Source: Sulfurospirillum sp. UBA4058 (lineage in GTDB: Bacteria; Campylobacterota; Campylobacteria; Campylobacterales; Sulfurospirillaceae). Taken from it: a stretch of DNA of 64,000 nt. The DNA lies in assembly GCA_002382085.1 (NCBI GenBank), contig DFZK01000005.1, positions 186,001 through 250,000 on the forward strand, written 5' to 3'. Both the position numbers and the translations under genes were made by a program. Shown here in pieces: positions 43,725 to 52,841 of this stretch; the first letter of the stretch is position 1; each line of letters opens with the position of its first letter. The notes under the pieces were generated by a model, which was not told the origin of the DNA, made no database searches, and was given only the letters and a program-made list of their open reading frames with translations.

Positions 43725-44260
43725 CGCTCCTCCAAACAAGATGCGTTTGCGACTTCTTGTATCGTAAGCGTAGCAATTTGTTCATAAGTAAAACCTAATT
43801 CGGTCAAATGTTTCAGTAAAACGTTTTCCATAACGCTACTACCTTTAATCACGGCAGGCGTCATAGCAAGCGTCGTATCGTCTACGACTTCGGGAACGAT
43901 ACCGATGACTTTTGTAGGAGGTCGATCACCTACCATATCCATCATCGTCAAGGTTTGAAGCATTTCAACTTCATGCGCGCTTCCTTGCCATGTAATGGAA
44001 CTCGGAACGCTTTCAAAGTCAAAAAAGTAGACGTCACCGATCTCGCCGTCGTCGGCATCGACGCAATCAAGTACGATCAGATAATCGTATTCGGCAATCA
44101 CGGGAATTAATCTTTGTGCAAGCGTACCGCCGTCGATAAAATCGAGGGTATGCTCAGAAGAAGAAAACGCATATTTTTGTTCAACAAGGCGGCAAAGATG
44201 AACTCCGACGCCTTCGTCGGAGAACATCACGTTGCCAATGCCTAAAATCAACACTTTCAA
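43721..44260 (-). CDS. hydD: hydrogenase maturation endopeptidase HydD (HyaD/HybD type)
   Basis: A 179-residue protease of the M52 family: LILGIGNVMFSDEGVGVHLC (nickel-sensing Glu near residue 16), VLDCVDADDGEIGDVYFF (Asp near 63) and SAHEVEMLQTL (His near 95). It should remove the C-terminal peptide after DPCLACAVH of HydB once nickel is inserted. It is coupled to hydE and lies 12 bases after hydC. Confidence 0.95.
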   Translation of the reverse strand: MKVLILGIGNVMFSDEGVGVHLCRLVEQKYAFSSSEHTLDFIDGGTLAQRLIPVIAEYDYLIVLDCVDADDGEIGDVYFFDFESVPSSITWQGSAHEVEMLQTLTMMDMVGDRPPTKVIGIVPEVVDDTTLAMTPAVIKGSSVMENVLLKHLTELGFTYEQIATLTIQEVANASCLEER

Positions 44261-44272
44261 GCCAAAACTCGC

Positions 44273-44950
44273 TTAGTGTTTTGAATCGTGTTTTGTAAAC
44301 TTGTAACCGCTGATAATCGCATCCATAGAGCCTTCTTTACCCATAATCGAGTTAAAGATAGCCATATAAATGTGGATCGGTAAGAAGATCAAAATACCCC
44401 ACATAACGATATGGTGAATTTCTCTTACCATCGCAAGACCGCCCATCATCGCTTCAATCGGGCGCATAAAGTCATACAAGAAAAGACCGATGCCGCCGCC
44501 TTGATACATGTGAACGTACAAGATAAGACCCGTTAAACTAATCACGAAAACCATTGCGTACAAACCGACGTATGCAATGAACTGCAAAGGGTTGTACACA
44601 CCTTTTAAATGAGGATGTTCTCCCATAAAAAGGTAATATTTAATTTGTTGAATCCAAACTTTCGGACTGATAAAGTCTAAAAAGGCGATTCGCTCTTTCA
44701 TACTCACCTTGTCGATCAAGAAAAGGTAGAGTTTAAAAAGCGTCACGGCGATCAACAAAAAGCCTGCAATCTCATGCCACATTCTAAACTTCGCATTTAA
44801 AAAGAGAATCGGCTCGTCCGAAGCTTCCGGAACGATGAAAACATACGTCAAGTAAAAACCCGTTACGGTTAATACCGCGATAGCGATTGCTCTTAGCCAG
44901 TGCGTCCAACGAAGCCCTGCCGAGAACTCAAATTCTGCATTTCTTTTCAT
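44273..44950 (-). CDS. hydC: [NiFe]-hydrogenase cytochrome b subunit HydC
   Basis: A 225-residue di-heme cytochrome b with four or five membrane helices and His residues at helix ends (LRWTHWLRAIAIAVLTVTGF; FRMWHEIAGFLLIAVTLFKL; MVREIHHIVMWGILIFLPIH). It anchors the hydrogenase and passes electrons to menaquinone. The start at 44950 follows the normal family N terminus; a longer frame would overlap hydB. Confidence 0.95.
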   Translation of the reverse strand: MKRNAEFEFSAGLRWTHWLRAIAIAVLTVTGFYLTYVFIVPEASDEPILFLNAKFRMWHEIAGFLLIAVTLFKLYLFLIDKVSMKERIAFLDFISPKVWIQQIKYYLFMGEHPHLKGVYNPLQFIAYVGLYAMVFVISLTGLILYVHMYQGGGIGLFLYDFMRPIEAMMGGLAMVREIHHIVMWGILIFLPIHIYMAIFNSIMGKEGSMDAIISGYKFTKHDSKH

Positions 44951-44967
44951 AGTTAGACTCCCTTTTC

Positions 44968-46716
44968 TTAGCAAGATGCGCCGCTGACGTTTACCTTATA
45001 ACTGCTCATCTCATTGCCTTTTTTATCCATGACGTGTACCGCACATGCAAGGCACGGGTCGTAAGAGTGAATAATCCTTACGATTTCGAGCGGTTGAGAA
45101 AGGTCTGCTAGTTTAAGTCCGATGAGGGATTCTTCATACGAACCTCTAACGCCTTTAGCATCTTTCGGGCTAGCGTTCCATGTCGTAGGAACGACGGCTT
45201 GGTAGTTTTCGATAACGCCGTTTTTGATTTTAACCCAGTGGCTCAATACGCCTCGAGGTACGTTACCGATATAACGGCCTTTGTACTCTTTGTTTTTATC
45301 GATTTTGTAGCTCGTATACGTAGAGTCGTCGACTTTAAGGTTTTGGATTAATGCGCTAAACGCTTCCAAACCGTAATCTGCGATCACTTTAGCTTCGAGC
45401 ATACGGCATGCCGTACGACCGAGCGTTGAAGCAACCGCCGTAATCGGTAGACCCGTATCTTTTAAGAACTTATCGACAACGGTTTTAACGCGTTTGTTAC
45501 CGAGGGCATAGTTAACGACGATATTTGCCAAAGGTCCGACTTGAAGCGGTTTACCGTCGTAACGAGGTGCTTTAACCCACGTATATTTACCTTTTTCGTC
45601 AATAACTTTCGTCGGAGCAAGAACGCCTTTATCGTTGATCGTCTCGGCATCTTTAAAACCGGTATAGTTCGGTTCTTGTCGTCCTTCGTACGGATGGTAT
45701 GCGGCATTGTCTTTGTACCAAGAGTGCGTTGCCTCTTCGGTAATTTTACTTTCGTCGAGTTGTTGAACTTTAAACGGTTTACCGCTCACAAGATTGATGA
45801 CGTCTTCGCCCATCATCACGCCGCTTTCAAATAAGAACTCTTTTGCGTTGAGTTGGAACTCTTTATACGTAAAGAGATTCGGTACGCCAAGACCGGCATT
45901 GACGCTCGGCTCACCCGCATACGCAAGACCCGCCATAACGACGTCCGGATAATAGGCACGATTGACGAAATCCGCCAACTCTTTGAACTTCGTCATGAAC
46001 TCGCCTAAACGAGCCGGAGATTGAAGATCCATAACGCAGGTAACGCCGCCGACGGTTAAACTTTGAGGATGCGGTTGTTTTGCACCGAAAACCGCCATCA
46101 TTTGTGCCGCGATACGTTGCATCTCCAACGCTTTAAGGTAGTGAGATACCGCGATCAAGTTTTGCTCAGGCGTTAATTTATAGGTTGAGTGTCCCCAGTA
46201 TGCGTTAGCAAATGGTCCAAGGTGTCCTTTTTTAACGAATTCCGCCACGCGTTTTTGTACGACGACAAGATCGTCCGCACCGCACGCGATCGGAGCATCG
46301 GTATATTTAAACGCTTCTTGCGCCGCTTTATGCGGATCAGCTTTCAATGCGGAAACGACGTCTACCCAGTCAAGTCCGTGGAGATGGTAAAAGTGAACGG
46401 GGTGATCGTGCAAGAAGAGAGCACAGTTCATCAACGTACGCGTTAATTTTGCATTCAACGGAGGTTCGATACCGAGTGCGTCTTCAACGGCGACGATACC
46501 CGCTTTATAGTGCGAATAGGTACAAACGCCGCAAATTCTTTGGGTCATAAAACCCGCATCTCTGGGGTCTCTTCCTTTAAGGATAGTTTCAATACCTCTC
46601 CAAAGCGTCGAGGAAGAGTAAGCCTCCGTGACAACATTGTTATCGTCAACGATAACTTCAACCCTTAAGTGCCCTTCGATTCTGGTAATTGGATCGACTA
46701 CGATTCTTTTGCTCAT
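44968..46716 (-). CDS. hydB: [NiFe]-hydrogenase large subunit HydB
   Basis: A 582-residue catalytic subunit. The nickel ligands are in RICGVCTYSH near the N terminus and DPCLACAVH at 553-561, followed by a 21-residue C-terminal peptide that HydD removes. It oxidises hydrogen on the periplasmic side for respiration. Length and motifs fit the membrane-bound uptake group 1 enzyme. It lies 15 bases after hydA. Confidence 0.97.
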   Translation of the reverse strand: MSKRIVVDPITRIEGHLRVEVIVDDNNVVTEAYSSSTLWRGIETILKGRDPRDAGFMTQRICGVCTYSHYKAGIVAVEDALGIEPPLNAKLTRTLMNCALFLHDHPVHFYHLHGLDWVDVVSALKADPHKAAQEAFKYTDAPIACGADDLVVVQKRVAEFVKKGHLGPFANAYWGHSTYKLTPEQNLIAVSHYLKALEMQRIAAQMMAVFGAKQPHPQSLTVGGVTCVMDLQSPARLGEFMTKFKELADFVNRAYYPDVVMAGLAYAGEPSVNAGLGVPNLFTYKEFQLNAKEFLFESGVMMGEDVINLVSGKPFKVQQLDESKITEEATHSWYKDNAAYHPYEGRQEPNYTGFKDAETINDKGVLAPTKVIDEKGKYTWVKAPRYDGKPLQVGPLANIVVNYALGNKRVKTVVDKFLKDTGLPITAVASTLGRTACRMLEAKVIADYGLEAFSALIQNLKVDDSTYTSYKIDKNKEYKGRYIGNVPRGVLSHWVKIKNGVIENYQAVVPTTWNASPKDAKGVRGSYEESLIGLKLADLSQPLEIVRIIHSYDPCLACAVHVMDKKGNEMSSYKVNVSGASC

Positions 46717-46731
46717 TTACTTATCCTTCTC

Positions 46732-47889
46732 TTATTCTTCAGTTTTTCCACTGCCCTTAACCGCAGCAATCGCCGCGTGAGCCGCAATACCGACCGCCGT
46801 AACCGTTAGAAGCGCAACACCGACTTTATCGGCTGTTTTATCGGCACCCTCACCGTAAACGGTATGGTAGAGTCTATCGCCCAAAGGCTCTTCAAACGGT
46901 CCCATGTTATCCCAAAATCCGGGTTCGGAACATCCGATACAACCGTGTCCCGCTTGAACAGGCCATGAAGTATGTTGATTAAAGCGCTCGCGTGAGCAGT
47001 TATTGAACGTATAAGGACCTTTACAACCCACTTTGTAAAGACAAAAACCTTTTTTTGCGCCTGCATCGCCGAATTCTTGTACGAATTCACCTGCATCAAA
47101 GTGTCCGCGTCTTTCGCAAAGATCGTGGATTCTAAGACCGTATGCCCATTTTGGACGATTGTAAGCATCCAATGCCGGAAGCGTACCGAAAAGAATGTAA
47201 TGCAATACGTTACCGACGATATTTTTCTCACTTGGAGGACAACCCGGAACGTTAATGACCGGTTTATTCGTAATTTTACTCAAAGGTTGAGCGTTGGTTG
47301 GATTGGGATACGCCGCTTGGATACCGCCGAAACTGGAACACGTACCGATCGCAAAAATAGCCGCTGCCGCATCGGCCGCTTTTTTAGCACTGGCTTGACC
47401 CGTTTGTCCGTGTGGTCCGACCGTTAAAAAGAATTCGCTACTTCCTGCCGGAATACCGCCTTCAACCATCAAAATAAATTTGCCTTTGTATTTCTCGATC
47501 GCACTTTCCAAATTGTGCTCTGCTTGCCAACCACAGGCAACCATTAACGTCTCGTGGTACTCCAAAGAGATATGATCGAAAATAAGGCTATCGATCGTAG
47601 GGGCATCGGTTCTAAGTAAGCTCTCAGAACAACCGGTACACTCTGCCATATGTAACCAAACAACCGGTAAACGGTCGGTTAATTCCGCAGCTTGCGCCAT
47701 AAGCGGCGTAAATTCGGACGGTAAAGAAAGCATTGCCGTGACTCCGGCTGCCCACTTCATGAAATCTCTACGGCTGATACCGTGTTCTTCCATGAGTGCC
47801 GCAATTGATTTCTCTTCCTTAATACGGGGGAACTTCTCAAGATCGTTCAATCTTTGAGAAAGCCTTTCGTACAGTTTTGCGTGTTCCAT
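46732..47889 (-). CDS. hydA: [NiFe]-hydrogenase small subunit HydA (Tat-exported)
   Basis: A 385-residue iron-sulfur subunit with a long Tat signal (SRRDFMKWAAGVTAMLSLP, about 35-53). Proximal cluster ligands start at ECTGCSESLL, with further Cys in GTCSSFGG, PGCPPSEKN, CPVQ-type GHGCIGCSEPGF and others. A hydrophobic C-terminal helix (KVGVALLTVTAVGIAAHAAI) anchors it next to HydC. It is the first gene of the hyd operon, with GGAGAAACTG before the ATG. Confidence 0.96.
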   Translation of the reverse strand: MEHAKLYERLSQRLNDLEKFPRIKEEKSIAALMEEHGISRRDFMKWAAGVTAMLSLPSEFTPLMAQAAELTDRLPVVWLHMAECTGCSESLLRTDAPTIDSLIFDHISLEYHETLMVACGWQAEHNLESAIEKYKGKFILMVEGGIPAGSSEFFLTVGPHGQTGQASAKKAADAAAAIFAIGTCSSFGGIQAAYPNPTNAQPLSKITNKPVINVPGCPPSEKNIVGNVLHYILFGTLPALDAYNRPKWAYGLRIHDLCERRGHFDAGEFVQEFGDAGAKKGFCLYKVGCKGPYTFNNCSRERFNQHTSWPVQAGHGCIGCSEPGFWDNMGPFEEPLGDRLYHTVYGEGADKTADKVGVALLTVTAVGIAAHAAIAAVKGSGKTEE

Positions 47890-47932
47890 CAGTTTCTCCT
47901 GTGTAAATTTTCCAAGATCAATGTAGACTCCT

Positions 47933-47961
47933 CATTCAGGTTAAAAATTATTACCTGAATG
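47933..47961. promoter_or_regulatory. inverted repeat upstream of hydA
   Basis: CATTCAGGT (47933-47941) and ACCTGAATG (47953-47961) are perfect inverted repeats with an 11-base AT spacer, 44-72 bases before the hydA start. Their centre spacing of 20 bases suits a dimeric regulator. NikR or an Fnr/ArsR-type factor are possibilities; no T tract follows. The remaining gap (47890-48122) should hold the promoter. Confidence 0.55.
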
Positions 47962-48122
47962 ATTATTCATTTAGTATTAAATCAAAAATTATTTCACAAT
48001 ATGTTAGATACGCATAATCTTTAGCTTATTTTCAGTAAATAGGGTAAAAATGTAACAAAAAAAGGAGATAAAAAGTGTATAGTATTAAAAATGCATAAAT
48101 TGTCACACTGGATAATCGTCTC

Positions 48123-49466
48123 TTATTGGGTCGTACACACCGAGCAAACATCAAAACTCTTGACGATAAAGTCGGTTTTGGTCAACGAATCTAGACCGAC
48201 AAGAGCTTTTTGAACGACCGATAAATTGTCGCGTTCACCGTTTCCGAGATTCCAAACGGTCGGCGTAATAATATCGTAGTGCTCAATGACGCCGTGGCGC
48301 ACGTTGATCGTATGAATCAAGCTTCCTCTGGGTGCTTCAACCACTCCGACACCTTCTGCGCTAAGCTCATGGACGTTACGCTTAGGCGGTATTAAAGAAA
48401 CTTCATGAATATCCAAGTCTTCTAACAACCGCTTCGTTTGTACCAACAAATGTGCGCATTCGACGACGCGTGCGGTTACGCGCGTTAATGCCGCGTCCTT
48501 AAAGCGACGATGGAAATCGCGAATCAATCCCTCTTTGGCTACCATCATACGCGCCATAGGACCGACTTCAAAAAAACTCTTTTTATACATTGCCGTTTTG
48601 GAATACGTATAACCTTCCGTAGGATTTTCAAAAAAAGTGTGCGCAAGACTTTCGGACACGTATTTGATATCGGCCGGCAAAACGGTAGTTTTAGCCGATT
48701 TGAGCGCACCTTCGTACAAAAACGAATCCCCAAGTGCCAAAAAGCGATCGTGACTACGTCCGAGGCGATCGAATTCATGGCGAATCATCGTGTCGATTCC
48801 CCACGAAAGTGCGGAAGGGCTTGCCATGACTTGTACGGCGGAATCAAACCCCGTAAACTCCTCTAAGGAAAATCCGAAAAGCGTCTCTTCACAAAATGCG
48901 ATAACTTTTTCTAAAATACCGCGGGCATTCAAAACATCTAAGCTCACGGGAGCGCACGTCACGCCTCCCGGGGCGACGAAAGAGCCGTGCGGCCATTGTC
49001 CCGAGAAGATCGCACCCATTTTTAACGTTTCGGTAATGGCATGTTGCGCTAAGAACCAACGCGGTTTTTTAAAAGCCTCTCCTCGATACGAAGGATTGTC
49101 GATCTTTTCCAATTCGGGAAGGACGGAAAAAAAATACCATTTAATATGATTGTGAATTTTTTCGGCGTTAAGCGCAATTTCACGAATGTCGCGCGCTTTT
49201 TGGCTTAAGCTTACTGCTTCTTGGGCATGTTCAAAGCATGCTTCAATCGCACGAACACACGCAAGCGCGTGCGAATGCGAACAAATACCGCAAACCCGCG
49301 GCGTAAAGGCAAGGGCATCGTACAAAGGTCGTTTGCGTAAAATCTCTTCGATACCGCGATAATTGAAAAACTTCAGCTTCGCAAATGCGATTTTTTCGTC
49401 TTCCCATTCTACCTCTAAAGCGGCTTCGCCTTCGATTCGTTCTATGATTTCTTTAGTGATCTTCAT
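48123..49466 (-). CDS. second [NiFe]-hydrogenase, large subunit (group 2-like, no C-terminal peptide)
   Basis: A 447-residue catalytic subunit. The first nickel motif is RVCGICSHSH (57-66). The second is DVCSVCTTQ and ends the protein (439-447), so the usual DPCxxCxxH plus cleavable extension is missing. Large subunits without extension are known from H2-sensing (HupV/HoxC) enzymes and need no endopeptidase. The start at 49466 overlaps the small-subunit gene by 14 bases. A cytoplasmic, group 2-type uptake or sensory hydrogenase is likely. Confidence 0.88.
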   Translation of the reverse strand: MKITKEIIERIEGEAALEVEWEDEKIAFAKLKFFNYRGIEEILRKRPLYDALAFTPRVCGICSHSHALACVRAIEACFEHAQEAVSLSQKARDIREIALNAEKIHNHIKWYFFSVLPELEKIDNPSYRGEAFKKPRWFLAQHAITETLKMGAIFSGQWPHGSFVAPGGVTCAPVSLDVLNARGILEKVIAFCEETLFGFSLEEFTGFDSAVQVMASPSALSWGIDTMIRHEFDRLGRSHDRFLALGDSFLYEGALKSAKTTVLPADIKYVSESLAHTFFENPTEGYTYSKTAMYKKSFFEVGPMARMMVAKEGLIRDFHRRFKDAALTRVTARVVECAHLLVQTKRLLEDLDIHEVSLIPPKRNVHELSAEGVGVVEAPRGSLIHTINVRHGVIEHYDIITPTVWNLGNGERDNLSVVQKALVGLDSLTKTDFIVKSFDVCSVCTTQ

Positions 49467-50349
49467 CGATAAGTTTCTTTTCCAATCGTTCGATTTTAAA
49501 ACTTTTGGCAACACCCGCTAGCGTATAATAAGCTCGTTTGCTAATGCCGTAAGGCGTTTGCGGTAGAGACATATTTTTGTGCGTTTCATACAGTGCACGC
49601 CGTGGAAAATCAAACTCCGTGCAACCCAAACACGGCGATCCGGCTCTGGTTTTCGAACTGATGTCGTTCCATAGAATTTTATTGCAATTGGCATGCGTAT
49701 TGGGACCTAAACAACCGTGTTCGTAAAACATACACCCCTCTTTTTCCCCCAACTGTTTGCAATCGACTTTCCATTCAAAATATTCGTTTCGCAAACATCC
49801 GTGATGCGCCAAATAAGCAAAAATCTCTTTGGGTCGCAAACATTCGTCCAAAAGAACCGTTTTTTCTTCCCGTAACGCCATCATCGTCTCCGCAATCCAT
49901 CGAGGATGCGCGGGACAACCGGGAATATTCACGACGTTGGATTTTTCTTCCCAATAGCCGCCTTTTTCTTTAGCGTTAAAAAGTGCACCGCTGATCTTTT
50001 GGGGATCGCGCAAGCGAAACATACCGCCGAAACTGGCACAACTTCCCACGCATACGATAAAACGCGCTTTGTTCGCGAGCGGCTCTAAAATTTCGGGAAA
50101 CGAACGCCCGAAACGTTGCAAATAGCGCGCTTCTTTCGTAAAGGCACCCTCAACGATCAAAAAATCAAACGCTTCGGGTTTTTCCAAAAGCGATTCTAAC
50201 GTGTGTGCGGTAAATAACAAAGGATGATAAAGCATTTCAAACGAAGCGGCAAAAAGTGCCATGTTTGAGTAATTCAAAAAAGAGTGGCTATTACCGTTAC
50301 ATGTAATGCCTTGAATCCAAATAACCGTCGATTTTCTATTCGGTTTCAC
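49453..50349 (-). CDS. second [NiFe]-hydrogenase, small subunit (HupS/HupU-like)
   Basis: A 298-residue iron-sulfur subunit with no Tat signal, hence cytoplasmic. The proximal-cluster motif is TCNGNSHSFLN (Cys17, Asn20), where the usual CxxC has Asn; cyanobacterial HupS also reads CSGNTMSFLN as I recall it. Further Cys lie in VCVGSCASFGG, IPGCPAHPR, CLRNEYFEWKVDC and SPCLGCTEFDFP. The GTG start at 50349 overlaps the TetR stop (GTGA). A start inside the TetR gene is possible but not family-like. Confidence 0.87.
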   Translation of the reverse strand: MKPNRKSTVIWIQGITCNGNSHSFLNYSNMALFAASFEMLYHPLLFTAHTLESLLEKPEAFDFLIVEGAFTKEARYLQRFGRSFPEILEPLANKARFIVCVGSCASFGGMFRLRDPQKISGALFNAKEKGGYWEEKSNVVNIPGCPAHPRWIAETMMALREEKTVLLDECLRPKEIFAYLAHHGCLRNEYFEWKVDCKQLGEKEGCMFYEHGCLGPNTHANCNKILWNDISSKTRAGSPCLGCTEFDFPRRALYETHKNMSLPQTPYGISKRAYYTLAGVAKSFKIERLEKKLIDEDH

Positions 50350-50942
50350 GGTTGTTTTAAGGCATTGTAGATATTTAAGGCAATATCGTCGATATAGCAA
50401 TTGATATTTTTATCTAAAACGCCCTCTCCGTTTAAAAAGACGAAACCGCCCAAATACCCCATAAAAAGACCGAAAGCCGAAAAGAAGTCTTGATTGCGAA
50501 GCTCTCCGCACGCAACGCCTTCTTCGAAAAAAATCATTAACTCCGTCACAAACGCCGATACGCAAAGCATTCCCTCGCATCCGTCTTTAAAAACTTCCCT
50601 ATTGGCGATATAAACGCGTAAAAAATAGTTGATATGTTGCGGCTTGGAAGACGCCATCTCAAAATAGAGCGAAACGATCTTACGAATCTTTTCTTGAACG
50701 CTACATGTCTCTTCATTAACACGCCTGATTTCAGCACCTAAAATGTCCGAAGAGTATTTGATAATCTCTTTGGCCAAAATCTCTTTTGAAGAAAAGTAAT
50801 TGTAAATATTTCCGACGCTCATATCGATTGCTTTCGCAATGTCGGGAATCGTCGTCGAATAGAAACCTCGACTTGCAAAAAGCATCAAGGCGGCTTCTAA
50901 AATTTTTTCGCTTTTTTTACTTTTTTTATCCACGATACCCAT
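50346..50942 (-). CDS. TetR-family regulator coupled to the second hydrogenase
   Basis: A 198-residue regulator with the N-terminal TetR helix-turn-helix (IPDIAKAIDMSVGNIYNYFS, about 33-52) and a C-terminal sensing domain (about 70-198). Its stop codon overlaps the hydrogenase small-subunit start, so one message encodes regulator and enzyme. It may repress its own operon, with a signal that cannot be guessed. It is divergent from the TerB-like gene. Confidence 0.92.
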   Translation of the reverse strand: MGIVDKKSKKSEKILEAALMLFASRGFYSTTIPDIAKAIDMSVGNIYNYFSSKEILAKEIIKYSSDILGAEIRRVNEETCSVQEKIRKIVSLYFEMASSKPQHINYFLRVYIANREVFKDGCEGMLCVSAFVTELMIFFEEGVACGELRNQDFFSAFGLFMGYLGGFVFLNGEGVLDKNINCYIDDIALNIYNALKQP

Positions 50943-51038
50943 CCTTCGAAATACACTTCGTTTATTCTAACATATTATTAATCTTTATTTAAAATTTTTG
51001 ACTATAATTTTGCTATTTCTGACCCAAAGGAGTTCAAT

Positions 51039-51437
51039 GTGTTACTGATGAAATTACGTGCCGAAGAAAAATTTGCTTTTTTACAACTGGCGCAATACGT
51101 CGCAAAACTCGACGGCGAATACGGACTAAAAGAGCGAGAAGTCGTAGAAGAATACTGCACGGAAATGGGAATTGAGAACGTTGAAACAGATTTAACCGCT
51201 TTTGATCTGGAGACGATTTTAGGCGTGTTTTTAACGCCGAAAAATCAAAAAATAGCTTTATTGGCATTACTGGTATTAGTGCATATCGACGATCGATACG
51301 GCATCAACGAACATAAGGTCGTCTCAAAAATCGCTCAAACGTTTCACATCGACGATAAAACGCTACACCTTTTTTCAATGTGGGGGAAAATGGGATCGGG
51401 GTTGTACGAACAAGCACTGAGTTTTGTCGAAAAATAG
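51039..51437 (+). CDS. TerB-like small protein
   Basis: A 132-residue all-helical protein with a TerB-like pattern: YVAKLDGEYGLKEREVVEEY, LTPKNQKIALLALLVLVHID and GINEHKVVSKIAQTFHID, each with acidic loops (DGEYG, DDRYG). TerB folds bind metals or act as membrane-associated sensors; tellurite resistance itself is not implied. The GTG start has AAAGGAG six bases before it. Terminator hairpin follows directly. Confidence 0.7.
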   Translation: MLLMKLRAEEKFAFLQLAQYVAKLDGEYGLKEREVVEEYCTEMGIENVETDLTAFDLETILGVFLTPKNQKIALLALLVLVHIDDRYGINEHKVVSKIAQTFHIDDKTLHLFSMWGKMGSGLYEQALSFVEK

Positions 51438-51459
51438 TGTCGGGAAAATCTCCCGACAC
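51437..51459. terminator. bidirectional hairpin terminator
   Basis: GTGTCGGGA (51437-51445) and TCCCGACAC (51451-51459) form a 9-bp stem with a 5-base loop, starting at the TerB-like stop codon and ending 6 bases before the convergent pgi stop. Confidence 0.85.
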
Positions 51460-51464
51460 GCTAC

Positions 51465-52724
51465 TTAGCGTATTTTTTTAAGACGTTTTTCTTCGATCAA
51501 TTTACCTTTTAAGATACGCTTTCCGTCTTCAACGCCGGGTTGGTCGTAAGCGTTAACATCCATCATTTGACCGACGATCGAGGTTAAAAGCTCATAATAA
51601 AAAATTAATTTCCCCATATTTTCTTCGTCGATATGTTGCATCGTGATCGTATCGACGGGAATATCTTTCTTATCGAGCAGAGCTTCGATCGTAGAATCGG
51701 CTTGCATGTTAATCAAATCGCAAAACGCAATACCGTTCATCAAATCCAAATCTTCAAGCTCTTTAAGGGTAATAGACGGAATCTTAATCTTATCGTCGAA
51801 ATTTTCGACTTTTAAAACCGTCACGCTTTTATCGCGAAGCCCCTCGACGATGAGCTGCAAAAAGGAGTGTTGGTCTTTAGGTCCAATCAAACCGACCGGC
51901 GTTAGACCGACGTTAAAACTGCTGTGACGTTGTTTTTTTCCTAAACTCTCACCCCACAATTGCACGTACCAATCCGTAAAATAATCCAAACTCTCCGAAT
52001 ACGCAAACAAGGTATTGATATTATAGTTCATCGAATTTTTAGCGTAATAGGTTGCTTTTTTCAACAACGTCTCTTTGATGTATCCGTCTTCAAAAAAGCT
52101 TTGTTTGATTGCTTTTGCACCGTCAAGCAAGCGTTGAACGTCTACACCCGCCAATAAAAGCGGTGCTAAACCCGCCGCGGAAAGAACGGAGTAGCGTCCG
52201 CCGACGTTAACCGGAATATGTAAAACAAATGCTTTCAGCGATTTAGCGTGAGCTTCGAGTTTGGAACCGACGTCGGTAACGAACGTAAAGCGGTAATCCA
52301 AGCTAATCTCTTTGGCTTTAAGTAAGGAAAGAACGTATTTGTACACGGAAATGGTTTCGATCGTACTTCCGGATTTGCTGATAACAAAGAAATGCGTGTT
52401 TTTGATGTCGAGTTTATTTAGAGTCGAGCGAATCGACGCGGGATCGGTACTTTCAAAAAAGTGCAAGCGTTTATCGAAATCGCGAATTCCTTGTAACACT
52501 CTAAAAATAGCTTTAGGACCCAAAGAACTTCCGCCGATACCGATAATAGCGATGTCTTTAATCGCATTGTCGTCGTTTTTGGATCGGAACTCTTCCAAAT
52601 ACGCTTCAAGATAACTAATATCTTGCTCCGGCAATGCATAATAGCCGATGTTTTTTTGCTCTTCGACGATTTTTTCAAAGATGCCCTCTTCGACTTTTAT
52701 ATTGAAATAAAGCGAGTTTTTCAA
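51465..52724 (-). CDS. pgi: glucose-6-phosphate isomerase
   Basis: A 419-residue isomerase, of the shorter bacterial form, with IAIIGIGGSSLGPKAIFRVL (about 63), FFVISKSGSTIETISVYKYV (about 113) and NVGGRYSVLSAAGLAPLLLA (about 178). It interconverts glucose-6-phosphate and fructose-6-phosphate. It is read toward the TerB-like gene and has its own upstream gap of 117 bases shared with the divergent ygiQ-type gene. Confidence 0.95.
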   Translation of the reverse strand: MKNSLYFNIKVEEGIFEKIVEEQKNIGYYALPEQDISYLEAYLEEFRSKNDDNAIKDIAIIGIGGSSLGPKAIFRVLQGIRDFDKRLHFFESTDPASIRSTLNKLDIKNTHFFVISKSGSTIETISVYKYVLSLLKAKEISLDYRFTFVTDVGSKLEAHAKSLKAFVLHIPVNVGGRYSVLSAAGLAPLLLAGVDVQRLLDGAKAIKQSFFEDGYIKETLLKKATYYAKNSMNYNINTLFAYSESLDYFTDWYVQLWGESLGKKQRHSSFNVGLTPVGLIGPKDQHSFLQLIVEGLRDKSVTVLKVENFDDKIKIPSITLKELEDLDLMNGIAFCDLINMQADSTIEALLDKKDIPVDTITMQHIDEENMGKLIFYYELLTSIVGQMMDVNAYDQPGVEDGKRILKGKLIEEKRLKKIR

Positions 52725-52841
52725 ACGAATCCTCCGTAAAAATAAGTAGAGCGATATTACTACGATGCATCTTAAAAAAAGCCAAACGCAATAGGAAATT
52801 CGTTATAGTTCGACAAAGTATTTATAGCCCTTAGGAGCCCT

